DNA of 64,000 bases, taken from Mycolicibacterium chitae (GTDB taxonomy: Bacteria > Actinomycetota > Actinomycetes > Mycobacteriales > Mycobacteriaceae). The notes under the pieces are model-generated. The model had not been told where the DNA came from and did not search any database. It saw only the letters and a list, made by a program, of their open reading frames with translations. This document shows positions 41,535-50,897 of this stretch, in pieces. The stretch is from positions 2,232,001 to 2,296,000 of the forward strand of contig NZ_LR134355.1 of assembly GCF_900637205.1 (NCBI RefSeq). The letters are read 5' to 3'. The translations under genes were made by a program, and so were the position numbers. The first letter of the stretch is position 1; every line of letters begins with the position of its first letter.

Positions 41535-43553
41535 ATGTTTACATGGAATCGAGACGATGCCGGCGTCGTAGTGGTGACTATCGACGACCCGTCGCAGGCC
41601 GTGAACACAGCCAACGAGAATTTTCGCCGCCAGTTTCCCGAGCTTCTCGATCAGCTCGAAAAGGACCGGGATTCGATCACCGGTGTCATTCTGACCTCGG
41701 CCAAGCGGACGTTCTTCGCCGGAGCTGACCTGGCATCCTTCGCAACGGCCGGACCCGAGGACGTCCCGGCCGTGCATGCCTTGCTCGACGATCTGAAAGC
41801 TGGATTTCGCCGACTCGAAACGCTGGGTGTACCCGTCGTGGCCGCCATCAACGGCGCTGCTCTCGGTGGTGGGTGCGAGCTCAGTCTGGCCTGCCACTAC
41901 CGGGTCGCTGTCGATCGCCCGGACGTGTTGATCGGATTGCCCGAAGTCTCTCTGGGGCTGCTGCCCGGCGCGGGTGGAATCGTACGGACAGTGCGCATGT
42001 TCGGGTTGGCCAAGGCACTGGAACTGATCTTGATACCTGGCACACGGTTCAGTCCGGGGGGTGCGCTGGAGGTCGGTCTTGTCGACGAGTTGGTCGGCAG
42101 CGACGACGACCTGGTGCCGGCGGCCCGGCGGTGGCTTGCGGCCGGCCCGCTCTCGCGGAAACCCTGGGATGAACGCGGTTACCGGATTCCCGGTGGAAGC
42201 GCTCGCGACCCGGAGACCGCGTCGATGTTGGCTCTGCTGCCGGCAAAAGCCCGCAAGAAGACCCGCGGCGCCCCGTCGGATGCCGTCCAGGCGATCGTCT
42301 CCACGGCAGTGGAGAGCACCCTCGTCGACTTCGGCAATGCCCAAAGAATCGAGTCCCGGTACTGTGCCCAACTTGTCGGCGGTCAGGTGTCGTCGAACAT
42401 CATCAAAGGGACATTCTTCGATGTGCGATCAGCGCGAGCGCGCTCACGGGCTCTGACGGACGGCTCAGGACTGCAGCACCGACGCGTACTCATCCTCGGT
42501 GACAATCCGATGGGACGAGGAATTGAGAAGTTGTGCCAAGACGCGGGTCTCGATACCGTTGTGGTCGACGGTGTCGATGACGCGATTACCGGTCACTTCG
42601 ATGTCCTGATCGAAACGATGTTTTCTGACCTCGCCTCTCGCACCAAGGTTTTGAGCCAGGTGAGTGAACTTGTCGGCGCAGGGACAGCGGTCGCCACGAA
42701 CTCGTCGTGGACGGCGCTCGCCGACCTCGCCGACCACGTCGCTGACCCGTCGGATCTAGTTGGTTTTCATCTGTTCGCCCCGGTCGACCGGATGGAGCTC
42801 GCCGAAATCGCCATCGCCGACACCACCAACGACCATGCCAAGTCCGTGGTGGTCGACCTCGCCCGGGCAATGAACAAGACGAGCATTGTTGTGGGCGGCG
42901 CGGCGGGCTTCTACGCCAACCGGGTACTGGCGGCCTTCCTCGGTGAGGCGTTGCGCCTACTCTCCGATGGAGTTTCGCCGGCCGCCATCGAGCAGGCCGC
43001 CTATCAGGCCGGTTTTCCCTCAGGTGTCCTTCGGCTTGCCGATGCAATTGGCCTGCCGGAACTTCGCGAACTGATCGATGCGGTGACAGACCACGCTGCC
43101 GACTCCGACGATTCGTCACCGCGCACAGTCCTCGACACCATGGTGGGAGAACTCGACCGGACCGGGCAGGTGTCCGGCAGGGGATTCTACGACTACCCGG
43201 AGGCCCGCCGAGGTCATCTGTGGCAGGGTCTGCAAGACCAGTTCGCACCTGCAACCCTCGAGGTCGGCCTCGTCGAAATTCAGGAACGCTTACTGTTTGC
43301 GGGAGCACTGGAGGCAGCGGCGTGCTTGGACCGCAAGATCCTGCACTCGGTGGCCGAGGGCAATGTCGGATCCATACTCGGAGTCGGCTATCCCATCTGG
43401 ACAGGCGGCGCCGTCAACTACATCCAGCAGTACGCAGGAGGACCCGAAGGGTTCGCCGAACGCGCCCGAATCCTTGCGCAATCGTGGGGACGACGGTTTG
43501 ATCCGGCTGTCCTGACCGCGCCGATCGGCAGTGTCGTGGGAGCCCAAAGCTAA
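41535..43553 (+). CDS. fadB: FadB-like enoyl-CoA hydratase / 3-hydroxyacyl-CoA dehydrogenase with shortened NAD domain
   Basis: A 672-residue trifunctional-type alpha subunit (Rv0860-like; usual length about 715-720). The hydratase domain (about 1-290) keeps its glutamates (GGGCELSLA; GLPEVSLGLLPGAGG) and oxyanion hole. The NAD domain starts VLILGDNPMGRGIEK where the family has GVLGAGMMGAGIA, and about 45 residues between the two beta strands are missing. The catalytic His and Glu remain (VGFHLFAPVDRMELAEI). The hydratase should work; NAD binding may be altered. ATG 41535 follows GAGGAGACC; the gene touches gnd by one base. Confidence 0.88.
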   Translation: MFTWNRDDAGVVVVTIDDPSQAVNTANENFRRQFPELLDQLEKDRDSITGVILTSAKRTFFAGADLASFATAGPEDVPAVHALLDDLKAGFRRLETLGVPVVAAINGAALGGGCELSLACHYRVAVDRPDVLIGLPEVSLGLLPGAGGIVRTVRMFGLAKALELILIPGTRFSPGGALEVGLVDELVGSDDDLVPAARRWLAAGPLSRKPWDERGYRIPGGSARDPETASMLALLPAKARKKTRGAPSDAVQAIVSTAVESTLVDFGNAQRIESRYCAQLVGGQVSSNIIKGTFFDVRSARARSRALTDGSGLQHRRVLILGDNPMGRGIEKLCQDAGLDTVVVDGVDDAITGHFDVLIETMFSDLASRTKVLSQVSELVGAGTAVATNSSWTALADLADHVADPSDLVGFHLFAPVDRMELAEIAIADTTNDHAKSVVVDLARAMNKTSIVVGGAAGFYANRVLAAFLGEALRLLSDGVSPAAIEQAAYQAGFPSGVLRLADAIGLPELRELIDAVTDHAADSDDSSPRTVLDTMVGELDRTGQVSGRGFYDYPEARRGHLWQGLQDQFAPATLEVGLVEIQERLLFAGALEAAACLDRKILHSVAEGNVGSILGVGYPIWTGGAVNYIQQYAGGPEGFAERARILAQSWGRRFDPAVLTAPIGSVVGAQS

Positions 43554-44569
43554 TGCGGCTGATCATGATCGGCGCGGGGCGGATGGGCTCGGCGCTCGTA
43601 CAACGACTACACGGTGCCGGTCATACCTGTGTCGTCTACGACCAGAACCCAGCGGCGGCCGCGGAGTTGGAGCACTGCGGTGCCATCGTCGCGAACTCCC
43701 TTGCCGGCGCAGTCGACGCCGGCGGTCCGGGACCGCGGATCATCTGGTTGATGGTGCCTGCCGCGCTCACCGGAGCTGTCTTGGGCGACCTGGTTCCACT
43801 TCTGCTCAGCGGAGACGTTGTGGTAGACGGCGGCAACAGCTTCTACCGGGACGCCGTCTCGCGCGCCCAAAGTCTGGCCGAGAAGGGCATCGAATTCGTC
43901 GATGTCGGCACCAGCGGCGGCATTTATGGCCGGGATCGCGGCTTCTGCTTGATGGTCGGCGGGACTGCTGCCGCAGTCGAGCAACTGCGACCGATCTTCG
44001 AAACATTGTCTCCCGGTGTTCATTCCGCGCCACGAACGCAGAATCGTCCGGATGCCGTTACGACAGCCGAGCAGGGCTGGCTGCACTGTGGGCCCGCGGG
44101 TGCCGGTCATTTCGTCAAGATGGTGCACAACGGCATCGAATACGGTCAGATGGCAGCACTGGCCGAGGGGCTGGCAATACTGCGGAGCGCGGGTGCCGGC
44201 ACCTCGGACCGCCGCGCCGACGCCGAGACCGCACCACTGGGTGACGCGCACTTCTACAACTATGACTTTCAGTTGGACGACGTCGCCGAGGTCTGGCGGC
44301 GCGGAAGCGTCATATCGTCCTGGTTGTTGGATCTCACCGCGGCGTCGTTGTCCCAGGATCCGGACCTCGAGAGGTTCTCCGGCCGCGTCGCCGATTCGGG
44401 TGAGGGGCGCTGGACCGTTCAGGCAGCCGTCGATCTCGGCGTCCCGGCCCACGTACTCACTGCGGCGCTCTATCAACGTTTCAGCTCCAGGGGTGAAGCG
44501 ATCTATGCGGACAAGGCATTGTCCGCGATGAGGGAGGCGTTCGGTGGGCACCGGGAGGTCCACGTATAG
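43553..44569 (+). CDS. gnd: 6-phosphogluconate dehydrogenase, short form
   Basis: A 338-residue decarboxylating 6-phosphogluconate dehydrogenase of the short class (long form about 480): NAD(P) loop MIGAGRMGSALVQRLHGAG, GTSGGIYGRDRGFCLMVGG, and the catalytic Lys in KMVHNGIEYGQM. It makes ribulose 5-phosphate and NAD(P)H. It overlaps the fadB stop by one base, so a pentose-phosphate enzyme is co-expressed with beta-oxidation. With fgd and pgi it forms a sugar-phosphate oxidation set in this block. Confidence 0.9.
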   Translation: MRLIMIGAGRMGSALVQRLHGAGHTCVVYDQNPAAAAELEHCGAIVANSLAGAVDAGGPGPRIIWLMVPAALTGAVLGDLVPLLLSGDVVVDGGNSFYRDAVSRAQSLAEKGIEFVDVGTSGGIYGRDRGFCLMVGGTAAAVEQLRPIFETLSPGVHSAPRTQNRPDAVTTAEQGWLHCGPAGAGHFVKMVHNGIEYGQMAALAEGLAILRSAGAGTSDRRADAETAPLGDAHFYNYDFQLDDVAEVWRRGSVISSWLLDLTAASLSQDPDLERFSGRVADSGEGRWTVQAAVDLGVPAHVLTAALYQRFSSRGEAIYADKALSAMREAFGGHREVHV

Positions 44570-44791
44570 GACGGCCGATGGGCATCGCTATCCCGGGGGA
44601 GGCACAAAGTTGCCGCTTCCGGGTTGGTGACCTCGCTCACAGGCCGTGATTGCATGGAGAAACTCTGGCGCTCCTGCCGGCGAACAAATGAAGGTCCGAA
44701 TGCGCGGCGTCCGCGGTACGGCGCGACGCCCATGCTGTCGGGGATCTCGCGCTCCGGCTGCCGATAGTCGAAGAATCTTTCAGGAGGGTAT

Positions 44792-46309
44792 ATGACCACG
44801 GTCGAAACCACGCACCACCAGATGCGGATCGGTGGGCGCGATGTCGATACCGCGGGAAAAATCTCCATCATCGACCCCAGCGACGGATCCGTGGTGGCGA
44901 CCGTGCCCGACGGAGATGCTTCCCACGTCGACGACGCCGTTGCCGCAGCCAAGGCAGCGTACGAAAGCGGAGTATGGTCGGCCAAGACGCCCCATGAGAG
45001 GGCTGCGATCATGCGCGCCATTGTCGGCGCGGCGCGCGAAGCGGCCGATGAGCTGATCGAGCTGGAACAAGCGGCCAACGGTGCAACCATTCGCCAGGCG
45101 ACCGGCTTTCACATCGGTTATGCGCTGGCGCATTTCGAATATTTCGCCGGTCTGGCCGAGACCTACGAATGGGAACGTGCAGCACCCGTCTCGGATTTCC
45201 CGGCGCTCAGCCAGAGCGTGGTGCATCGCGAACCCATCGGGGTGGTCGGCGCGATATCTCCATTCAATTTCCCCCTGCTGCTGACGCTGTGGAAGGTTGG
45301 CCCCGCTCTGGCGGCGGGCAACAGTGTGGTTGTCAAGCCCGATGAGCGGACGCCGCTGTCGATGTTGGCATTCGCCAGGATCGCTGAACGCAATGGCCTA
45401 CCCCCGGGCGTTCTGAATGTCGTCACCGGGCCCGGACGGGTCGCCGGCGCCCGCCTTGCCGAACATCCTCATGTCGGAAAGATCGGTTTCACCGGATCGA
45501 CGTCGGTGGGCCGGGAAATCATGAGATTGGCCTCGGGAACGGTCAAACAAGTCACGCTGGAACTCGGTGGCAAGGGTCCGTCCATCGTGCTCGACGACGC
45601 TGATCTGGACATGGCTGTCGACGGCGTGCTGTTCGGGTGCTTCGTGTATTCGGGTCAGATCTGTGTATCCGGTACTCGCGCACTCGTTCCGAGACGGCTA
45701 CACGACGAATTCGTGCGCCGGTTGGTCGAACGCGCCAAGACCATCGTCCTGGGCAACACGCGCGACTTCGATACCGACATGGGACCGGTGATCGATGGAA
45801 AGCAGCAGGCGCGGATCCTCGACCACATCCGGCGCGCCGAAGTCGATGGTGCCACCGTTGAACTCGGTGGCAGTCGACCTGGCGGTGAACAGTTCGAGCG
45901 CGGTTTCTGGGTGTCGCCGACCATCTTGTCCGGCGTTACCAACGACATGCCGATCGCCCGTGAGGAAGTGTTCGGCCCGGTACTGGTTGTCATCGCCTAC
46001 GACGACGACGACGAAGCGGTCGCAATCGCCAATGACAGCGATTACGGTCTGGCGGCCAGCATCTGGTCCACCGACAATGGCCGGGCGCTGGCAATTGCGG
46101 ATCGGATCCAGAGTGGCAGTGTGTGGATCAACGACGCACATCAAATCAACTGTCAGGTGCCTTTCGGCGGATACAAGCAGAGTGGCATCGGCCGTGAACT
46201 CGGGCCCGATGCGCTGGACGGTTATACCGAGGCGAAAACGGTGCAGGTGGATTTGTCCACCGGCCTGAAAGCGAAGCCGTTCGGCATCTTGCTCGGACAT
46301 GCCGAGTGA
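44792..46309 (+). CDS. NAD-dependent aldehyde dehydrogenase
   Basis: A 505-residue aldehyde dehydrogenase: general base Glu in VTLELGGKGPSIVLDDADLD, nucleophile Cys in FVYSGQICVSGTR, NAD segment ISPFNFPLLLTLWKVGPALA. It oxidises an aldehyde to its carboxylic acid; in this locus the likely precursor comes from the alcohol dehydrogenase at 53.7-54.8 kb. AGGAGGG lies 5 bases before ATG 44792. 220 bases of upstream sequence separate it from gnd, so it probably has its own promoter. Confidence 0.92.
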   Translation: MTTVETTHHQMRIGGRDVDTAGKISIIDPSDGSVVATVPDGDASHVDDAVAAAKAAYESGVWSAKTPHERAAIMRAIVGAAREAADELIELEQAANGATIRQATGFHIGYALAHFEYFAGLAETYEWERAAPVSDFPALSQSVVHREPIGVVGAISPFNFPLLLTLWKVGPALAAGNSVVVKPDERTPLSMLAFARIAERNGLPPGVLNVVTGPGRVAGARLAEHPHVGKIGFTGSTSVGREIMRLASGTVKQVTLELGGKGPSIVLDDADLDMAVDGVLFGCFVYSGQICVSGTRALVPRRLHDEFVRRLVERAKTIVLGNTRDFDTDMGPVIDGKQQARILDHIRRAEVDGATVELGGSRPGGEQFERGFWVSPTILSGVTNDMPIAREEVFGPVLVVIAYDDDDEAVAIANDSDYGLAASIWSTDNGRALAIADRIQSGSVWINDAHQINCQVPFGGYKQSGIGRELGPDALDGYTEAKTVQVDLSTGLKAKPFGILLGHAE

Positions 46310-46472
46310 AGCGACAAGCAGGCTCAGTCACGGGTAGCTGAGATCCGTTGTTCCGGAGGCGTCCATGACCCAGCGAACAGAGCGACTGTAATGCGGCATA
46401 TGCGAAGCCGCCTGCGGAATGATTACCTAAGCTCGTTAACTATTCGGCCATCAATCGTTCGCAATTCATCTG

Positions 46473-47381
46473 ATGCGCGTTGCGATCGTCGGGGCCGGGC
46501 CGGCAGGGTTCTATGCGGCAGGACACCTGCTGGATACGCGGGCGGCACATGGCTAAACGGCCGTCTTGTCGACCGTGTGGACCGGTCGATGGAAGTCGAC
46601 ATGTTCGAGCGTATGCCGACACCCTAGGGGTTGGTCCGACATGCCGTTGCACCAGATCATCCGGAGAAGAAGCTCGTCGCCGGTGTTTCGACGCGATTGC
46701 TGCGCGCGATGGCTTCCGGTTCTTCGGCGACGTCGGTATCGGTCGCGATCTGCTGCCAGCTGAACTCACGGGCTGGTACGACGCTGTCATCTATGCGGTC
46801 GGATGCCCGGACGACGCGAATCTGGACCCGCCAGGTAAGGAACTCACATGCCGCCTTTCGGCCCGCGAACTGGTCGGCTAGTACAGCGACCAACCGAAGT
46901 ACGCCGATCTCGATGTCGACCTCTCTGGGCATCGAGCAGTGGTCATCGGTAACGGCAATGTCGCGCTGGATGTTGCCCGTGTTCTCACCACACCCATTCC
47001 GCATCTGGAATGAACGGATATTGCCGACGGCGCCTTGGAATGTCTGCGGGACAACAGTCTTCGCGAGGTTCGTGTCTTGGGGCGGCGCGACTATCGCCAG
47101 GCATCGTTTGGCGCAAGGGGATCTTCGGCACCAACAAGAAGTGCGCACGCGACACCGTCCGCGCGCTTCTCGACGACGTCCGCCTCGGTCGACTTTCTGA
47201 TTCGACGGCGCTCGACCGGGACGAGGCGGGGGCGCGGATCGCGTCCCGGGTGCCCGATCGTGTGACCTACGAGGACTGGCGACGACTCGATCGCCACGAG
47301 CGTTCGGCAGGAGCATCGACCGGCAGGCCACGGGTCAAGATGAATCGGGTCGAGCAGATGCTGCAGCACCTGAAGACCTAG
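46473..47381 (+). pseudogene. Decayed fprA-type ferredoxin/NADP reductase
   Basis: Remnant of an adrenodoxin-reductase-like flavoprotein (FprA-type, normally about 450 residues). It begins MRVAIVGAGPAGFYAAGHLL (46473) with a stop after 27 codons; MEVDMFERMPTP, GLVRHAVAPDHPEKK, RFFGDVGIGRDLLPAELTG, YDAVIYAVG, VVIGNGNVALDVARVL and RGIFGTNKK-like parts (GIFGTNKKCARDTVRALLDD) follow in different frames, and the C-terminal [13 protein letters not shown] is intact. Several frameshifts and a large internal deletion (about 150 residues, including the NADP-binding centre) make it non-functional. It sits between the aldehyde dehydrogenase and the P450. Confidence 0.85.
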
Positions 47382-47704
47382 CGTCAGGCGCCTCGGCGCC
47401 ACAGTGCAATTCGGCAGAAATTCGCCACGCGAAATCGGGCCGGGCCATACCGGCGGCATTTCGCAACGCACGGGGGACGTGGCGCGCCCAAACGGTGTCC
47501 GGTAATTCCGGGTGTTTGGCGGTCCATCGTCGTTCACCTGCCGTTACGTACCGAAATATCCCTATATGGGCAGTTAAGCGACCCGATGGAGTGTCGCGCA
47601 TCACTGTTCCTGGTCGCAGACTTATTCCAGATGTACAAGCCCCGAGCCAGGGGATATGGCTGCAAACACTTTCACACAACGCAATTGAAGGAAAAGAGGC
47701 AACC
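47382..47704. other. Intergenic region before P450
   Basis: 323 bases without a gene. The P450 promoter must lie here; a CCCTATATGGG partial dyad occurs at about 47560-47570. Ribosome site AAGGAAAAG lies about eight bases before ATG 47705. Confidence 0.4.
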
Positions 47705-49021
47705 ATGACGGATACCCAGGTCGCTGATTCGGTCCTGATCCCCGACGAGATCGCTCGCCAGATCGTACTGCCGGAAGGACACGTCGATGAGGACGCTCTT
47801 TTCGCGGCATACCGATGGCTGCGCAACAATGCGCCGGTCGGACGCGTGGAGGTGGACGGTTACGACCCCCTGTGGCTGATCAGCAAGCACGCCGACATCA
47901 TGGAAGTGGAACGCCAGCCGCAGACGTTCATCGCGGGCGGGACGAATCACTGCGTGCTGCAGACGCAGGCCGGAGACGAGTTCACCAAGCAGCTGTTGGG
48001 TGGCCACCTCCGTGTGATGGATGCGCTGCCTTACCTCGATCCGCCTCAGCACACCGAAGTGAAGAACATCGGTATCGACTGGTTCCGGCCGGCCAACCTG
48101 AAGCGGTGGGAGGACGAGATCCGGGCGAACGCGAAAGAGTCGGTCCGTCGCCTGATCGCTGAAGGCGATCGTGAGATCGATGTGGTCAATGACTTCGCGC
48201 TCGCGTATCCGCTGCACGTCATGATGACCCTGTTCGGTGTGCCTCCTGAGGATGAGCCGCGGATGATGGCGCTGACTCAGGACTTCTTCGGCACCAACGA
48301 CCCCGATACCCAGCGCGAAGACGTCGAACCGCTGTCCCCCGAAGCCGCTGCCCAGCAGTGGACGGCCACGGTGGCCGATTTCAACGCGTACTTCGACGCA
48401 CTCGTCGAAGACCGGCGGGCAAACCCGCGTGAGGATCTCGCCACCGTCATCGCTGCCGCGAAAACCCCGGACGGGGAGTACTTCCCGAAGAGCTACAGCT
48501 ACGGCTGGTTCATCGCGATCGCCACGGCCGGCCACGACACCACGTCCACCTCCGTCGCCACCATCTTGCTGCAGTGCGCCAAGCAGCCCGAACTGCTCGA
48601 CCGGGTGCGGGCCGACCTGTCGCTGGTGCCGGATCTGGTCAACGAAGGGGTGCGCTGGGCGTCCGCGGTGAAGCACTTCACGCGGCGTGCCGTCACCGAC
48701 TACACGCTGCGCGGGCAGGAGATCAAGGCCGGCGAACGGCTGATGCTTCTGTTCCAATCGGGCAGCCGCGACGAGGACGTGATGGATCGACCCGAAGAGT
48801 TCATCATCGATCGCCGACCGAACAAGCACATCGCATTTGGGTACGGCCCGCACATGTGCATCGGCATGCACCTCGCGAAAATGGAAATGCGGGTCTTGCT
48901 CGAAGAACTGCTGCCGGTCGTGGAAAAAATCGAACTGACGGGTGAACCGAAGGTCGCACTCACGAACTTCGTCGGCGGACTTCGGCACGTGCCCGCTCGG
49001 TTTACCTTCGCCAAAGCCTAA
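47705..49021 (+). CDS. Cytochrome P450 (CYP108/CYP111-like group suspected)
   Basis: A 438-residue bacterial class I P450: I-helix oxygen-activation motif [12 protein letters not shown]-helix ExxR in [10 protein letters not shown], and the heme-thiolate loop [21 protein letters not shown] (Cys ligand). Its immediate downstream gene is a putidaredoxin/terpredoxin-type ferredoxin (20 bases apart). The sequence style resembles monoterpene-alcohol hydroxylases of the CYP108/CYP111 kind, but subfamily is not certain from reading. ATG 47705 is used. It likely performs the first hydroxylation of the locus substrate. Confidence 0.88.
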   Translation: MTDTQVADSVLIPDEIARQIVLPEGHVDEDALFAAYRWLRNNAPVGRVEVDGYDPLWLISKHADIMEVERQPQTFIAGGTNHCVLQTQAGDEFTKQLLGGHLRVMDALPYLDPPQHTEVKNIGIDWFRPANLKRWEDEIRANAKESVRRLIAEGDREIDVVNDFALAYPLHVMMTLFGVPPEDEPRMMALTQDFFGTNDPDTQREDVEPLSPEAAAQQWTATVADFNAYFDALVEDRRANPREDLATVIAAAKTPDGEYFPKSYSYGWFIAIATAGHDTTSTSVATILLQCAKQPELLDRVRADLSLVPDLVNEGVRWASAVKHFTRRAVTDYTLRGQEIKAGERLMLLFQSGSRDEDVMDRPEEFIIDRRPNKHIAFGYGPHMCIGMHLAKMEMRVLLEELLPVVEKIELTGEPKVALTNFVGGLRHVPARFTFAKA

Positions 49022-49041
49022 CTCAACCAGGGAAAAGTCAG

Positions 49042-49362
49042 ATGCCTAAGGTCATTTATGAGCTGCCCGACGGGACCTCCGCCACTGTGGACGTTCCGGT
49101 AGGCACCTCAGTCATGGATGCGGCTGTCAACGAGAACCTGCCCGGCATCGATGCCGAATGTGGGGGGTCCTGCTCCTGTGGGACCTGCCACGTTCACATC
49201 GATGAGGCCTGGTATTCGGTACTGGGAGAGCCATCCGATGAGGAACGCGAGCTCTTGGAGTTCACGGCCGAATACTGTGAGCGGTCCCGCCTTTCCTGCC
49301 AACTCGTGGTGACCGGTGAGTGTGACGGCTTACGTCTGACGGTCCCCACCCGCGAGGGTTGA
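49042..49362 (+). CDS. [2Fe-2S] ferredoxin, putidaredoxin/terpredoxin-like
   Basis: A 106-residue ferredoxin with the adrenodoxin-type ligand set CGGSCSCGTC (three Cys) and a fourth in RLSCQLV; N-terminus MPKVIYELPDGTSATVDV. It shuttles electrons from an FAD reductase to the P450. It lies 20 bases after the P450 and needs the reductase encoded at 54.9-56.1 kb on the other strand; those three genes complete a class I system. Confidence 0.95.
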   Translation: MPKVIYELPDGTSATVDVPVGTSVMDAAVNENLPGIDAECGGSCSCGTCHVHIDEAWYSVLGEPSDEERELLEFTAEYCERSRLSCQLVVTGECDGLRLTVPTREG

Positions 49363-49402
49363 CGGATAAATCAACTTCGTGAGCTGCCCGAGGTCAGTGC
49401 TC

Positions 49403-50584
49403 TCACACCGCGTCGGAGGTGGCACTCCGTCCGCGGTGGAGCATTGACACCGCCTCGGTTCGGGTGCTCGCCCCGGTTTTCCGAAGGATGCGTTTGACGT
49501 GAGATTTCACGGTGCCTTCACTCACGAAAAGGGTGGCAGCAATCTGCGCGTTGGTTCTGCCGGTGGCGAGTGCCTTGAGGACTTCTCTTTCGCGAGCGGT
49601 CAGGTCGGCAAGCGAGTCCGGCCCGGCGCGCCGACCGGTGTTGGGCGGCGAGATGAACTCGTCGGTGAGCATCGATTCGGCAACGGGCGTCGCGGGCCCG
49701 GCCAGGTCCAGTACGTCGACCGTGAAATCGTCCGCGAGCGCATTCGCTGTCTGCAGGTAGTCGCTGGCGGCCTGGCGCATCGACCGCAGGCGTTCGAGCA
49801 GCGAATTTCGCTCGAAGGCGGTCCCGAGTCCCTCGGCAAATGCGCCCAGCACATCTCGATCCAACTCGTGCACACCCTGGACGCCGGTGTGATGATCGGC
49901 GTGCAGCAACCCCACAGCGGAGCCCCAGCTGAACACCGGGGCGGCCACATAGCCGACGCTCCGGGTGACGTTGTTGAGCTCGGGGTACACCCGTGGGTCA
50001 TCGACGGCGTTGAGCACGAGAATCGGGGTTCCCCGGCGCACCATCTCACACTCCGGCAACACATGGGTGAGCCGGCGTGGGTTCGACAATCCCGCTTCCA
50101 CCATGGTGTTCGCCTGCTCGGCATCGTCCCCGACGAACGCCGAGTAGGCGTACCAGATGCCGTTCTCGAGGCGGGAGAACAACACCCGGGTGAATCCGAT
50201 TTCGTACACCTCGCGGGGCGCCCGCTCGGTCAGCGCCTTCAGAGACCGCGTGTCACGGAGACGGTGAATCGCACGATGAGCGGCATTGATGCGGCTGCTA
50301 CCGACGGTGAGAAGGGTGTCCTTGAGGGTCAGTTGCAGCTGGGCGGCCTGCAACTGAAGGGCCGAGGCCTGCAGCTTGCTCATCGCTTCTTCGCCGGCGG
50401 CGCAGCGTTCCCGCAGTTTCGCAGCGGCGTCCGAGAGCGCCGCATCTGCCGCATACAGATCCCATTTGCTGAAGCTTTGGTGGACCGAATCGCGATCGCC
50501 GAGAAATCCCGCAGTTCGACTGAGGATCTCGCGAGCTTGATCGATGTGCGATCCCACGTCGATCTGCGTGTCCGTCTCAGTCAC
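49403..50584 (-). CDS. GAF-domain LuxR-family regulator
   Basis: A 393-residue regulator: helical N-terminus (about 1-100), a GAF-like sensor region (about 120-265) and a LuxR-type HTH at the C-terminus (LTAREREVLKALATGRTNAQIAATL..., about 327-385) with the ATRE-like residues of the family. Such GAF-LuxR proteins activate alkane, terpene and aromatic catabolic operons in actinobacteria. It is convergent with the ferredoxin gene (40 bases between) and divergent from the acyl-CoA synthetase, so it probably controls both directions. Ligand unknown. Confidence 0.85.
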   Translation of the reverse strand: MTETDTQIDVGSHIDQAREILSRTAGFLGDRDSVHQSFSKWDLYAADAALSDAAAKLRERCAAGEEAMSKLQASALQLQAAQLQLTLKDTLLTVGSSRINAAHRAIHRLRDTRSLKALTERAPREVYEIGFTRVLFSRLENGIWYAYSAFVGDDAEQANTMVEAGLSNPRRLTHVLPECEMVRRGTPILVLNAVDDPRVYPELNNVTRSVGYVAAPVFSWGSAVGLLHADHHTGVQGVHELDRDVLGAFAEGLGTAFERNSLLERLRSMRQAASDYLQTANALADDFTVDVLDLAGPATPVAESMLTDEFISPPNTGRRAGPDSLADLTAREREVLKALATGRTNAQIAATLFVSEGTVKSHVKRILRKTGASTRTEAVSMLHRGRSATSDAV

Positions 50585-50897
50585 CTTCAGTCACCGCACC
50601 TTCCTGCTGGTTCTTCACCCTCGTCCATCCATCCGGGGCAGGGGCCCGGCAATTATGTGATCGGCGCCACTGTTAATGCAAGCAGCAAACCTCCCACCAG
50701 CGTACGCCTCGGGACGTTTCCCCTCGTCAGGGGAAGTGAGGTAGCGAAACGGTGAGTGACTTTGCTCGCTTTGGCCCTGTCCGTCCAGTAGGTCCGACCG
50801 TAGCGTCCTTCACTGAGTCGGTGGGAGGCGTTGCCGTCCGCAAAGGGCGAACCTCATGTCGGCCAAGCGCCACGAGGCGACGACTAGGAGTATCTCG
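50585..50897. other. Divergent control region between luxR and acyl-CoA synthetase
   Basis: 313 bases without a gene. It carries a perfect dyad at 50718-50735 and the ribosome site TAGGAG (50885-50890) for the synthetase. Both promoters should be here. Confidence 0.5.
50718..50735. promoter_or_regulatory. Dyad TTCCCCT-N4-AGGGGAA, candidate operator
   Basis: A perfect inverted repeat with 7-base arms and a 4-base centre (CGTC), in the divergent control region about 135 bases upstream of the LuxR start and about 165 before the synthetase start. The size suits a LuxR-type dimer. A near-identical CCCT/AGGG core was not found upstream of the other catabolic genes, so it might be specific to this pair. 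Confidence 0.4.
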
